DNA of 64,000 nucleotides from Macrotrachela quadricornifera (GCA_022393335.1 JAJEKB010020548.1:275771-339770), one strand, 5' to 3'. Shown: positions 37,741-49,640, counted from the stretch's first letter. The notes: a model not told the origin generated them from the letters alone. A program made the numbers and translations.

Positions 37741-38273
37741 TTAAGTGAATGAAAATTGGAATTCAAAATTTAAAATATTTATTTAAATTACAAATTTGAA
37801 AATTTTATTTTTAGTTTAATAATTTAAAAAATATGTTTAATTCTTCTTAAGATTCAGTTTTCCCTGACACATGTATCTATGTATATGAGATATAAATGAA
37901 CTTTTATGACGTATAATCATAAAACGAAAAAGACAATTTTCTTCGATTGAATTTTGTTTGTATTTCAGCCTAATTTGACTGATTCTTTACATAATGCCAA
38001 CAGATAATCACGTCAGATAAGTCAATAAAACTTTTGATATGATTACTTGGCAAAGATTGCATGAATGTTCCTACAAAATATATTTCTTTTTATTAATGAT
38101 GACAAAAAACTATATAAAATGTTTACATTTTAATACTTTTATAGAAAAATTTTAATTGTTTATCAATTGTTCGGGCTTAAGGTATTTTTTGTTGATACAC
38201 CTGATTTATCACAATCGATATAAATTGTGTAAAGTTTTAATATATTCATTTCTAAAATAAAAGATTGAGCTTG

Positions 38274-38690
38274 AGTAATACAGGCAATGAAATGATATGA
38301 CTATTCATGAATAATAGGTTTAATTTTTGTTAAATGTTGTCGTTTTATATCACCTCCAGTTTCTACATCGATGAATATATCTTGAATTTTAAAAGGATTT
38401 AATGATTCTGGTGTACATGACATAGATGCACCTGTATCTAATAAAAATTGATGATTTTCATTATGTTCAATACCATCTGAATCAAAATATTCGACTGATA
38501 AACTTGATGTAGTTAATCCAAGTCCATTGCTGGTACAATGTAAAAACTATTGAAAATAACGATCAACTTGCACGTAAAACAAATTGACTAATTGAATATC
38601 ATCACAAAGATTTGATTTATCATTCATAATCATGTCGATTAACTTAAAACTATTATCACCTCATGCAATAATCTTTTCATGTTTAATTAA
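38274..38690 (-). pseudogene. Retropepsin-like aspartic protease fragment
   Basis: Minus-strand translation, with at least two in-frame stops, contains a protein-like stretch with the aspartic protease active-site motif LLDTGAS preceded by SVEYFDSDGIEHNENHQF. DTGAS is the form typical of retroelement-type proteases and of the host proteins related to them, rather than the two-lobed pepsins. No reverse transcriptase or gag-like sequence is recognised nearby. I call it a decayed fragment of a retroelement or of a host retropepsin-like gene. Confidence 0.6.
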
Positions 38691-38883
38691 TATGAAAAGT
38701 TCTTTTGATATGTCGAAATTTTTGTCCGATTAAATCAGGATATTTTTTGTTATTTGCAATGAATATTTTTTCATTCGACTTATTACAACTAACCAAGAGC
38801 AAAAACCAAATATACTGGAGCAGATTTAAATTACACTCAGAAGAAGATTATGACGATAATGAAGGTCGACATTATGAAAAATA

Positions 38884-39022
38884 CCCAGGTTGACGAATAC
38901 GAAGTCTGTACACGTGTGTAAACGACCGTATACATTCACGATAGGATCATATACCACCGTATTTCGCCGTATTACCTATCTCAGTATTACGATCGTTTAC
39001 GACCGGGTGGTTTCGACCTGGG
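38884..39022. repeat. Possible short terminal-inverted-repeat element
   Basis: Starts with CCCAGGTTGACGAAT and ends with the near inverse (TTTCGACCTGGG). The interior is rich in CGTAT/CGACCG/CGATCG words, unlike its AT-rich surroundings. About 139 bp; no target duplication found. Confidence 0.4.
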
Positions 39023-39777
39023 CTGTCTCTCTAGATAGATGTCGCCATTATTCGGTAATCTCACCATCAATTCGTTTTACTAAAGTCAATTTGATATGAT
39101 TGATAAGATAGATAGATAACAGAGAACGATTCACATTAACAAAGAGTTTATCCACTTATGCAAAATACACTCTGATGACCCTTCCTTCTCTTCTCGTCTC
39201 CCTCATGTTTTTTCTTCATATACTGTCACTTAACTATTTTTATGTCTTGCAATGAAGCTCTACAACTTACATAAAACCACTTTTTTAATAGTTGCATTTT
39301 TTATTTTAAAAATGGTAAAAACAGTGTGCAACCAAATTTCGATGTCGCAAAAAAGGTCCCTTTTCAATACATGATCAATGCTTTTTTATATCTATAAAGA
39401 ATACTTTATTTTATCTAAGGTTTTCTTAATGCTCCAATTTCTTGTGCCATATATGGTCTTTATAATAGCCGTCAAAACGAAAGTGATATTGATATTATAT
39501 ATATTAACAATGAAGTAAATATTATACATAAAATAAAATTGGTTTTTGTTTGTTAAATAAACTTTAATTTAGCTAAATACGTATTCGAGGAAATATGATG
39601 ATCCAGAAATTATCATCAAATATGTGTCAATCGTTTTATTTACGATCTGTCACGAATTAGATCACTGGGCATTTCATCATTTTGACTGTGCAATGAACCA
39701 TAATCTATGGGCACCTAAGGATTAATTCTCTTTTTTTTCTTATTGACCTTGTAAAATTCTTTTTTGTCTCTGAAATA

Positions 39778-40293
39778 ATGGTTGTTGTGGAGGAAGCTGG
39801 AGAAACTATTGACTTTCTTATGTTTGGTTGCAAAATACAGCATTATGGTCCTGAAGAACCCAAATATATGATACTATACACTAAATTGAATGATGATCAA
39901 TACTAACTAGTATTGTATTTAAATTGATGATATAGTAACACACTATAATAATGGATATCGTATAGTACCAATTGAATATTTACAAGCATTAGTTCAATGA
40001 AGTACTTATGAACGTATGCATTATTTGTTTGAATATTGTTTGCTTTTTTATTAGATATATTCGTAAATGAAAAATAAAATTTGCTTTTTTAATATAAATG
40101 ATTTATAATTTTAGATAATATTGAAGACTCAACATTCATATCACTCCCAGTTAAACAATTAAGAAATTTAGTGATTCTTAGAGAAGAATTACTCAAATAT
40201 AACTATAAACGTGTTTTTAATCCAATAGATAAACCTATATTGAATGCAACAATCGATATAATTGGTATTCAAAAAGGAAGAAGAGTATTCAAT
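39778..40293 (+). pseudogene. Unrecognised gene remnant with at least one spliced-looking exon
   Basis: An ATG at 39778 opens a 43-codon frame (MVVVEEAGETIDFLMFGCK...PKYMILYTKLNDDQY) ending in a stop. After it, broken pieces continue (NGYRIVPIEYLQALVQ, stop). A clean exon follows at 40115-40293, with a tttag acceptor and a GTATGT donor, reading DNIEDSTFISLPVKQLRNLV and on to QKGRRVFN. The style is that of host exons, but no family is recognised. The stops suggest a decaying gene. Confidence 0.4.
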
Positions 40294-40299
40294 GTATGT

Positions 40300-41580
40300 G
40301 ATAAAAAACATTAAACCTTGCCTTTCCAAATGATATCAGTTATTTTTTCTTGTTCTAAAATGTGTTCTTTTCTGTCATTGTATTGTACAGTCAACTTTAA
40401 TTATTAGATAATTTGTGGTTGTTATGATTGTTGTACAACTCTTTTCTATTGATAAATTATTTTTGATCGTTCATATCATTGCAGACCTTCTTTTTTTTAT
40501 GCTATTCGAAACTGATTTTTGCTTCCCTATTATTATAAAATTTGTTTTTTGTTGTATCATCATTTATTTTTTGTGCCTATGTCACCACTTTTTTGACAGC
40601 TGCGTCGCAGTTATCGTGGTTCCTACTGGCGCATGGGGTATAACAGGATGTGTCACAAACACTTTAGTTCATTTTAAGTTTTTACAGTGAGAAAGATACT
40701 TAATTTGTTTTTCTTAAGAATGAAGGCCAGTGCCAGGGTGCGTTAAACGATCAATATAAATATCTAATTATTAGATGGATGATTATTAATTAATTAATTA
40801 ACTAATTAGTTATTTAGAAAATGCTGCGATTGACTGAGCATTATCTCTTACAAATGCGATCTTTTTCTATCGTAGTTTGACCGCAGTTGAACACATGGAT
40901 GCTTATATATCTATATTAGAAGAAATATCCATTATCCAAATAAAGCCAAAATTCAATCTAATTGTATTTTTTCATTTCGTTAAAAGTAAAATAAATAAGA
41001 GCACAAGTCTCTCTAATAAATAAACTACGTGATTAAACACAAGTTAAATTAAATGTTTTTTTTCTTTGATCTTATCTAAAAGTTATGTGATAATATTTAC
41101 CATCGTTTACAAAACATTTCAATATTTTGCTTTTAGTTTTTTTCGATTGATAATTAAAGTGATAGTATTAAAAAAGTTCGGGATTAGGTTTCGTTTAAAT
41201 TTTCAACTTCATATTTGCAAATGATATAAATCGATTGATACAATGATAGAAGAATCTAAGTGAGCAATTATCAATGAACAAGTTATTTGATGAAAATCTA
41301 AATTGTCTTGTTTTGGTATTTACAAAAAATTGTTTTGAAATCTCAACAGTATTAGGACATTTGTAGATTAAATATAAAAGTGGATTATTTTAATATAATT
41401 CACGTGACTAAAAAAATACTAGTCTTAAATCAATTCTGTTTTTCTGTTTTACTTTTATTTAAAGAAATAAAAATGGTTTGAATAAAATATTGTTTTCTTC
41501 AAAGAGTTTTATTTATCAATAACATATGAAAAAATTCTTAAATTCTAATAATAAATTAATCGACAGAAATTCAATTAAAT
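40300..41580. other. Gene-free stretch
   Basis: AT-rich, with a TTAA/TTAAT short repeat near 40785-40815. The frame at 40415-40690 is hydrophobic, T-rich by composition and unmatched. Confidence 0.4.
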
Positions 41581-41585
41581 ATTTT

Positions 41586-43547
41586 CAGATAAAGGACGGA
41601 GACGCATAAGGACGTAAATCAGTTCACCAATAGATCGCGGAAAGAAATACATTATTTCGTGCAGAATTTTACGGTGATTCTTTCAAGACCAAATTCAATC
41701 GATTTCGAAAACGATTAAATGATTTTCAATCTCACTGTATTGTACCCTTCTATTCGTGCATTTCAACAGAATAAGATAAAAATAATATTTCTTCTTTCAG
41801 CTGAAATTAATCTCATTTGAAAGAGCGTCAAATTCTACACAAAACTATATATGAACCATGCATAAATAGTAAACATAAACAAAAATTACAGGGACTAAAT
41901 TAGCATGTTTTAGGTAAGTCAACAACGTTCGAACTTCTTAAGTGCTTAGAAAATGGCTTTACAATGACTTTTCGTCTTTAGAACCGAATGCAGTTTTTCA
42001 CGGGTCACACGCTGGTCTAGCTTTCATATTGGAAATTTATTGGCCAAAAGTATCCAAAGGTTAGTGCTCCCTAGAATAGAGATTATATGTGACGCAGTTG
42101 GATGATAGATATTTGTGAATACAAGAATCTTTTATATCTTTTGATTCTTCCTATAGTTATACGTATGAATACATGTATGTATTTTGAATATTCGGTATAA
42201 GTAGTGTCCTGCGTGATTAGAAAGTTTTTTTTATGATCGTAACCGTGTTCGTGATTAAGAAAAAAATTTGTGGTCGTGATCGTGATTGAAACTAAAATTC
42301 CGTGATTTACGATTGTAATATATACATTTACAGTATCAAATATATATTTAAGAATATAATGCCCACATTTAAATCAGAAAAAAATCTGTCAATTCACATT
42401 TACTTTTATCAAAAAACAAAGAAAATATATTAGCTAATGAAACACTATTTCATAAAAAAAACATAACCGAGAAAAAAGTGAAGAAATTACTTGATTAAAT
42501 AATTTATTCATCACCATCTTCAATTTCAATATTTATTAAACATTCATTATCATTTTGATTATTGTTTATGAGAGCGTGTGGTTTTAATTTTTTTGTGTCT
42601 AAATACTATGTAACCTTCGTGATCGTGATCATGAATTTGATCACAGAAAAAATCGTGATTGTGATCGTGATCGTAATTGTAATTCAAAAACCAACTCGTG
42701 ATCGTGATCAAAAATATCAATCACGCAGGACACTAGGTATAAGTATTTTCAGGAACACAAAGAGAATGGCAAAAAGAAACATCATTATGTCTACTGATAA
42801 GTTGACCTAGGTAAACATATCTAAAGACCTAAATGCCAATATTTCCTAATACGACATTTACCTGATTTCGTACAAATAAAATATTGTTTGAACACTTCAT
42901 AAAAATGTTGTCAGTCATAAATACATACATAACGAGCCACAATTAATCAATCTACATCAAGTCTAAGAAATTACAAAATTGGTTATCTTTACATAGTATA
43001 AATGCATAACATGCTTGATTCAAACATAATGGCCCAAACCATCACAATGTTATACGATATTTTCCTATGGAACATTTTGATCAATTAAATTTCGACATGA
43101 TCACGAAATCAGTATGTCACTTATAAAAAATTGCATCAGATTCTAAAGACAAACTTTCATTGTGAAGCCATTTTCTAAGCACTTGAGAAGTTCGATTAAC
43201 GGTGACTTATCTAAAATATGCATTTTTTAACAATTTAGCTTCGGTAATTTTTGTTTACGTTTACTATTTGTGCATGACTCATCTATAGTTTTGTGTAGAA
43301 TTTGACGTGCTTTCAAATGAGATTAATTTCAGCTGGAAGAAGAAATATTATTTTTATCTTATTCTGTTGAAATTCACGAATAAAAGGGTACAATAAGATG
43401 CAAACGGGAACCATCTAATCGTTTTCGAAATCGATTGAATTTGGTCTTGAAAGAATCACCGTAAAATTCTGCATCAAATAATGTATTTCTTTCAGTGATC
43501 TGTTGGTCGGCCGACTTACGTCCTTATGCGCCCCCCCTCCTTTACCT
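41586..43547. mobile_element. Foldback element with long inverted arms (about 470 bp)
   Basis: The left arm (about 41586-42060) and the right arm (about 43070-43547) are imperfect inverse copies; for instance the run gacgcataaggacgtaa at the left edge matches ttacgtccttatgcg at the right, and tgcttagaaaatggctt matches aagccattttctaagca. The interior has no transposase and is interrupted by a younger hAT MITE at 42202-42735. No clear target duplication was found at the outer ends. Confidence 0.85.
42202..42735. mobile_element. Nested hAT MITE with CGTGAT subterminal repeats
   Basis: The element is 534 bp with a 17-bp terminal inverted repeat TAGTGTCCTGCGTGATT (42202-42218, inverse at 42719-42735). 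The perfect 8-bp target duplication GGTATAAG lies at 42194-42201 and 42736-42743. Subterminal arrays of (A/G)TCGTGATC words occupy both ends. No coding sequence. The TAG end and 8-bp TSD identify hAT. Confidence 0.93.
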
Positions 43548-44232
43548 TGATCATTTGGATACAATCAGAACTTTATTTCCTTCGTTATGCAAACTGAATC
43601 CACAAAATCCGAGGTCTTTTGTAATCCACATTTGTCGATTAGAATTCAATGAAATGGGAAAATTTTATATGAAAAGTAAATTTCTGATTTCCGCTTTTTT
43701 GCTAGTTGTACAATTTATTGGAGAAATTAAGATTGTTTTTTATTATTTTATACCTCGAACACTTGATTGTGTTTTCTATTCATTTATTGAATAGAAACAT
43801 AATATAAATCCTTCTCCCACAAACTCGTTAGCGTTTACTTACATAAATATAAGCAGAGAAATTGTAGGTGTATCATTAAAAACGAATAGCTCGCGTTGAG
43901 AATATTATATACTAATGGTTATAACTGGCTTTAATTATCAACTAAACTATCAGATTTTCTGCGTAAAAATTCGTGACTAAAACTAAAATTTATCGCATAG
44001 TGAATGAACTTAAGTAATTTATTTTTGTTACATTTATGCTGATTATAAAAAGTTGGAGTAAGCTAATTACATGTTTCTAAAAATTTCTCAATTTTCACTC
44101 ACTTTTGATCATAACATAACAAAAAATGTTTCAGTGTAATCCATCGGTATCAATTATATACTTCTTTAGGTGTTATCTTCGAAGATCTGGAATAATATTA
44201 ATATGTTTACTTTTCAAAAGTCTGATTCAAGT
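43548..44232. other. Intergenic; left part of tandem-duplication copy A
   Basis: From about 43760 this sequence is homologous to 51700-52135 and 49670-49925, the regions downstream of the other 167-aa gene copies. It is therefore the 3' flank of copy A, displaced by the MULE insertion. Confidence 0.75.
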
Positions 44233-44648
44233 ATAATTCTGGGTCGCATTCATTTGGCCGACAATCACTTGACCGACAATCACTTGACCGACACCACTTG
44301 ACCGACTGATTGTTTTACCGACAGGTACTTTTTACCGACAGGTACTTTTTACCGACAGGTACATTTTACCGACAGGTACATTTTACCGACAAAAAGTTAA
44401 GGATAAAAAAATTCAACATTCAGTTGTATTGTAGGGTAATTCACTTGCATATTCTTCTCCTTTCTGTCATATGTTATATTGTATAGATGACGTATACAAA
44501 ATATACATATGTGTCTCTTCTCTTTCCTTCTCTTCGTCACTTGTGGTATTTTCCAACAGTTTTTTCTTTTTACTTTCTTTTGGAATTTACCCTTCTTGTT
44601 CATGATTTTTCCAGATTCCTTTGCGGATTTTTCCGATTTGTTTACCTC

Positions 44649-44658
44649 TATATATAGT
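44649..44658 (+). promoter_or_regulatory. TATA box of the MULE transposase
   Basis: TATATATAG lies about 100 bp upstream of the transposase ATG, in the unique sequence just inside the left inverted repeat. Confidence 0.5.
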
Positions 44659-44756
44659 AAACTTCTTTCAAAATAGAATCAGCCATTGATTTTCTATCAG
44701 TTAAAACAGTCTACCATTTCAACACCAATACCCGTGAAATAAATTATAGTTTGATC

Positions 44757-46214
44757 ATGACTTCAAGGACTTTCGCTGAGGTGATTCAATCTTCAAAAGG
44801 TATGATCAAGATCAACATCGATGGGTTTTTGTATGTCAAAGACAAAAATCGCAATGATTCGTATTACTGGGTGTGTGAAAACAGACGAAAGGCAATGAAA
44901 TGCACTGCAAGGGCTACTACATTTTGTATTGGGGAGCAGCATCAGATTCGCAGTTTTGATGCTGAACAGCATAATCATGCTCCATCAGCAAACAAACCCG
45001 CAGTTTTGAAAGCATGTAATACAATGAAGGATTTAGCTCGAATTAGCAATGATCAACCTGTACAAATTATTACGAATGTTCTTGCTACAACATCACGTGA
45101 AATACAACCATGTTTACCACGAAAAGATGCTTTAAGACAACAAATCAAACGAGCAAAACGTACTGGTGATAATGAACGTGAACCGAAAGTTTTAGATGAT
45201 TTTAAATTGCCAGATGCATACTCTGTTACACTTAGTGGAATGCCTTTTGGAAGAGTGATAGTCGATGGAACAGAAAGAATTTTGCTTTTTACAACAGTTG
45301 AAAATATCAAATGGTTGCAAGCAGCAAAATTTTGGATAATGGACGGAACATTTAAAACTGTTCCAACTTTATTTCGGCAGTTATACAGTATTCATGGGCC
45401 AGCTGGTGATTCTCAGAATTTTCGAATTGTTCCATTAGTTTATGCATTGATGACTAGGAAAAGCGAAGAATTATATCAGAGGTTGTTTCAAGAACTAAAT
45501 CAATTGGCAGAAGAAAATGAACTAGAATTGAATCCTGATTTTATACTAACTGATTTCGAAAAAGCTTCAATCAATGCCGTTCAATCAGAATTTCCAAGCG
45601 CACAAAGCAAAGGTTGCCATTTTCATTTAGGGCAGAACGTATACAGACAAATTCAAGATGCAGGACTGGCGAGAATATATGGAACTGACGAAAATTTTAG
45701 TCTACTTTTAAGACATATTCCAGCTTTGGCCTTTTTAAATCCGGGAGAAATCCCTAATGCTTTAGAAGAAGTGAAACATTTACTGCCATCTGATGCTGAA
45801 CCAATTATTGAATGGTTTGAAGATAACTATGTGAATGGAAAAATAAAGAGATTATTGAGAAATGGAACAGTCCAAAGACAAAATCCATTATTTCCACCAG
45901 ATATGTGGTCAGTCTTCGATAACACAGAATTTGCATTTCCAAGAACTCAAAATAAAGTTGAAGCATGGCATAGACGATGGGAAACATTAATTGGTCGTGC
46001 TCACGTTGGTATTATCACGATGATTAAACAAATTCAGAAAGAACAAAATGAAATGGAAATGGAAATTGAAAACTCAATGCGCGGAGAACCCACTCGGAGG
46101 ATGCGCAAGGAAGATGAGAATCGAGAAGTCAGAATTCAAAATGTTATTGCTGATCGTGAGAACAGATCAACTATCGATTTTCTTCGGGGTATTGCTCATA
46201 ACCTTTCATTATAA
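44757..46214 (+). CDS. MULE transposase with N-terminal FLYWCH zinc finger
   Basis: Cuts and inserts the surrounding MULE. The ATG at 44757 gives 485 residues in one exon; the frame also extends two codons upstream without an ATG. Residues 20-75 are a FLYWCH-type zinc finger (GFLY, YYWVC with Cys40, Cys49, then HNH with His72/His74) for DNA binding. The MULE catalytic core follows: Asp196 in WIMDGTFKTVP, Asp266 in ILTDFEKA, the GCHFHLGQ motif (Cys287, His290) and Glu402 in NKVEAWHRRW. The three acidic residues are in family order and spacing, with no stop or frameshift. The basic/acidic C-terminal tail is coiled-coil-like. It looks intact and potentially active. Confidence 0.95.
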   Translation: MTSRTFAEVIQSSKGMIKINIDGFLYVKDKNRNDSYYWVCENRRKAMKCTARATTFCIGEQHQIRSFDAEQHNHAPSANKPAVLKACNTMKDLARISNDQPVQIITNVLATTSREIQPCLPRKDALRQQIKRAKRTGDNEREPKVLDDFKLPDAYSVTLSGMPFGRVIVDGTERILLFTTVENIKWLQAAKFWIMDGTFKTVPTLFRQLYSIHGPAGDSQNFRIVPLVYALMTRKSEELYQRLFQELNQLAEENELELNPDFILTDFEKASINAVQSEFPSAQSKGCHFHLGQNVYRQIQDAGLARIYGTDENFSLLLRHIPALAFLNPGEIPNALEEVKHLLPSDAEPIIEWFEDNYVNGKIKRLLRNGTVQRQNPLFPPDMWSVFDNTEFAFPRTQNKVEAWHRRWETLIGRAHVGIITMIKQIQKEQNEMEMEIENSMRGEPTRRMRKEDENREVRIQNVIADRENRSTIDFLRGIAHNLSL

Positions 46215-46648
46215 ATATTTGTCATTGTCATTAAAAGTATTTCGTAAAAGTGAATAAAAAATTAGATTTTATGATGTGATTATATATTTGTTGCTCTTGC
46301 ATCTGTATGACAGTGCTTTCTTTTAATGAGGAACCAGTTTATACATCTTTTCCCATTGTGCTCCGGAATTGCTAGGGTTCGTGGGTTATACATAAAGAAA
46401 TTTTGCTAAGAAAAAAGGTACCTGTCGATAAGAAGTACCTGTCGGTGAAAAGTACCTGTCGGTAAAATGTACCTGTCGGTAAAACAATCAGTCGGTCAAG
46501 TGGTGTCGGTTAAGTGATTGTCGGTCAAGTAATTGTCGGTCAAGTGACCCGGACCCATAATTCTATAGAGGTCTGTATTAATGAAAAACGAATGAAGATT
46601 AATCGTGCAACCAAACTTTTTTTCCAACTTGTTAGTACAAAGTTTTTT

Positions 46649-47152
46649 TTATTCGAAGACAAGTGGCATATCAATTTTAATGACACCTTCGATGTCACGT
46701 CGCACTTCCAAATAAGTATCTTCATCGGCCGGTTTGTCCATAATTGGATGCTCTTCATGTTCATGACCACGAATTGCAAGGAATCGTGTTAGAATATTAA
46801 TACGCAGTCGACCATTCTCATATGCTTCAAGACGAACACCTTCATCAAATGATGACATTGGTGTTTGTGGATATACATTCCAGTTTGATGGAACATCTAA
46901 ATCTGGTAATGAAAGTTGATCAAGTGCAACATAATTGAAATTTTGTTGTAGTTCTTCAAGATTAACTGTGTCTTTCTGAATTGGTTGTTTAAAACCAATA
47001 CTGAAATATGTTTGAGGGTCTGAATAAAAGAATATGGTCGGTGTCAATTGTCGAAATTCTCCTTCTGTAAGATTAAGTTCCACTTTATTTCCATGTGCAT
47101 CAAGCCATTCAACAATCTTTTTCTCTAAATCTTTGATTACAGTCGATGACAT
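46649..47152 (-). CDS. 167-aa tandem-family protein, copy A (unrecognised)
   Basis: Intronless frame of 167 codons. It starts MSSTVIKDLEKKIVEWLDAH and ends IKIDMPLVFE. The N-terminal helix is amphipathic; the middle carries ALDQLSLPDLDVPSNW and NVYPQTPMSSFDEGVRLEAY; the end carries HPIMDKPADEDTYLEVRRDI. There is no signal peptide, membrane segment or cysteine cluster, so a soluble intracellular protein is likely. No known domain is recognised. This is the most diverged of the three left copies. A MULE sits 92 bp beyond its stop codon, between the gene and its ancestral 3' flank, and may alter its polyadenylation. Confidence 0.85.
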   Translation of the reverse strand: MSSTVIKDLEKKIVEWLDAHGNKVELNLTEGEFRQLTPTIFFYSDPQTYFSIGFKQPIQKDTVNLEELQQNFNYVALDQLSLPDLDVPSNWNVYPQTPMSSFDEGVRLEAYENGRLRINILTRFLAIRGHEHEEHPIMDKPADEDTYLEVRRDIEGVIKIDMPLVFE

Positions 47153-47228
47153 GTTATTATCATTCGAAATGAATGAATGAAAGCTAGAATGAGAGTGTTA
47201 AAGAATAACAAAATCCTTCTTTCAAAGG

Positions 47229-47237
47229 CTATATAAC
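47229..47237 (-). promoter_or_regulatory. TATA box of copy A
   Basis: Minus-strand GTTATATAG about 79 bp before the ATG. The following block, TTGTTATTCTTTAA, is shared by all four copies and may include the transcription start. Confidence 0.65.
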
Positions 47238-49640
47238 GAAGGAAGAAAAAAATATATTGTATTTTCACATAAAGAAGCACAATCGAGAAAAAGGCGTACA
47301 ATCTATTAGTAATACAACTAGTTATTCTTTCAACGCATACGTCTCAAAGACAAAAATAAACAAGTAGTGCATTTTTTTGCATCAACAAGGACAACAAGAA
47401 AGATGAGATACAAACGAACGGAACAATTTCTTACTCTGCTTATTATAACGTAAAAAATAAAATGGTTTTTGGAAAAAGTTCTATTGTGAACTTTATATCT
47501 ACACTACACATTCGTAATGTCGCACTACTTTTTGTTTTCAATCATGTATTCAAAGAAAACAACCTTGATTTTATTTGATTAGATAGCTTTATAATAGAGA
47601 ATCAGTTCTATACAGAATGTTTGATAAGTTTTGAGGCACGACAAAATTTGTTTATATGGATATGCAAAATAATATCTAGCTATTATGTTTTTTATCTCTT
47701 TGAAGTACTCGTGACAATCTTTCGTACGGTATATGATTAAATAACAGCTTTTATAACAATAGAAATATGAAAATAATAATTTAATGATGAATTTTTCGAA
47801 ATCGGGGAGGATGATGTAGGTCGTATCAAAATGTTTGCAACAACTTGTTTCTCACAAATCTCAGCGTAGATAAATAATAAAATTTTGAACTTTTTTACAA
47901 AAGATGTTTTGTAATAAGTTCTACAAGAACTATTGAAAAAAAGATTTATTGATTTGTTTCTGATTACTACATCACACTTAAAATGAGCAATCTACATGAT
48001 AGTGACTCTTCCCATAACATTCAGCCATTTTTTGAAGACTTACCTCTTGTGCAAATGAGGTCTGTTTTCAATCACTTCCTCAAACTTTTTACAACACTTA
48101 TTTGAAGAGAAAATCCAAATTTCATCTTTTTTACCAAGCTAAGATATACACAAAATAAAAAAGTTTTCGAAATATTTTTATTATAATCCATGCGAGGGGA
48201 ACTAAGACTAATCGATAGATTCTTGATTTTGAGTATAAAGTAGGGCATTAGAACAAGTCAGTACGTAATTTTTCAGATAGTTCTTGCAGAAGTTTTCATG
48301 GTGCATTATTTAAAATAATACAAGCTTTTATCAGTTACTTTCTCTGAAATACGTGTGAAATACACCTGGGATTATTTTGGTTGATTTCAAAAAATTTATC
48401 ATTATATTATTATAAGGGAAGATGCTATTCAATAATATATCATGTAGAAGATTGTTACAGGTATTTAAAGCTGATATCGAAAAATAATGGCTAGACATTG
48501 TTGTGTGTATCCATATAAAACTTTGTTGCGTCCCAAAACTTAGGAAACACTCTGTATTTCTTATTTTATTTTTTTTAAGGGAGAAAGGAACTAATAAAAA
48601 TTTTGTCAAAAATCAAAGTTTTGGATCATTTTTCTGATGATATAATTCAACACATCGTCGTTAAATCGATGATATTTTCAATTGATGTCGAGAAAAACAA
48701 TATAGAATGTATAATCACAAATAATAAATGAGACAATATTATGCTTTTATGCATTGACATGTTATGTCTTTTACTGTATGAAATTACTCAAGCATATTGT
48801 CTACAAAAATTTTAGATAAATATTATAAATATTAGCTGATTCTCTCGAAATTATACTTTCTTTTTATGGGTCTACTTGGATTGTTTCGACTGTAATGCTA
48901 TATTAATAAAAGAATGTATATAACAATTCTTTTAGGTCGTATCTTGTAGAACTTATCTAAGTGGATTGCCTTTAAATCAGAACAAGAATGGCTAGCTAAT
49001 GATATTTAATGCATGCGTCTAGTGTCGCAATAGCTAATTATCCTTTTTTAATCTGCTAAAGTCAACACGACTGTGGAGTTGATCTAATAATCTCATCTTA
49101 AATAGGTATCGGCAGTATATCTTCAAATCTTTCCTACAGAAAATCACATAGAAGTTATGCGAACGATGATTTAACAATGTTCTTATAATGCAATGCAGAG
49201 AAGAAATTTTTCAAAATATATTATTAAAATAATTCATTCAGAAATATACTGGAATAGGATCATTCGTTTACCATGATCTTCCTATACCGAAAGTTTTGAA
49301 AAATGATTTAGTATGTGAGAAATCTGATTATATCAGTCAATAGAGCTTGTCAATGATTCAATGATGAAATATCAATATTTTGTGATTTTTCTAACTTAAG
49401 CTTGAATAAACTTATTGATTCAATAATATTTTTATATTTCTTATATATAATAAATTATATTTTGGTTAACTAATCAACTAATCTTTTTGACATTATAAAT
49501 ATTTTTATTCTGTTTCTTAATTTATAGAAAAGCAATACAATTTTTTCTATCCCATATCCATTAACATTTTTTCATACAAACATACTCCAAAAACTAGCAG
49601 ATGTATAATTCTACATAAATAGTTTGTGTTAAGAATGTTA
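47238..49640. other. Duplicated upstream flank, no gene recognised
   Basis: 47238-48305 is homologous to the upstream flank of copy B (50610-51645), for example gaagacttacctcttgtgca at about 48034 and about 51368. 48600-49400 is homologous to 54230-55460. No coding sequence is credible; the frame at 48331-48609 is not conserved. Confidence 0.6.

Larger units (their letters stand above)
44241..46556 (+). mobile_element. MULE (Mutator-like) transposon, apparently complete
   Basis: The element is 2,316 bp, flanked by the 8-bp duplication ATAATTCT (44233-44240 and 46557-46564). The terminal inverted repeats, about 150 bp, start GGGTC and are built from short tandem words: three (A/T)CACTTGACCGACA copies, then four or more TTTTACCGACAGGTAC copies (44262-44393, inverse at 46415-46550). 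One uninterrupted transposase gene lies inside. The empty site can be read from the paralogous flank at 49925-49940. Confidence 0.95.

Noticed and set aside
46048..46257. Extra plus-strand frame at the end of the MULE transposase
   Set aside because: It is a shifted frame of the transposase C-terminus.
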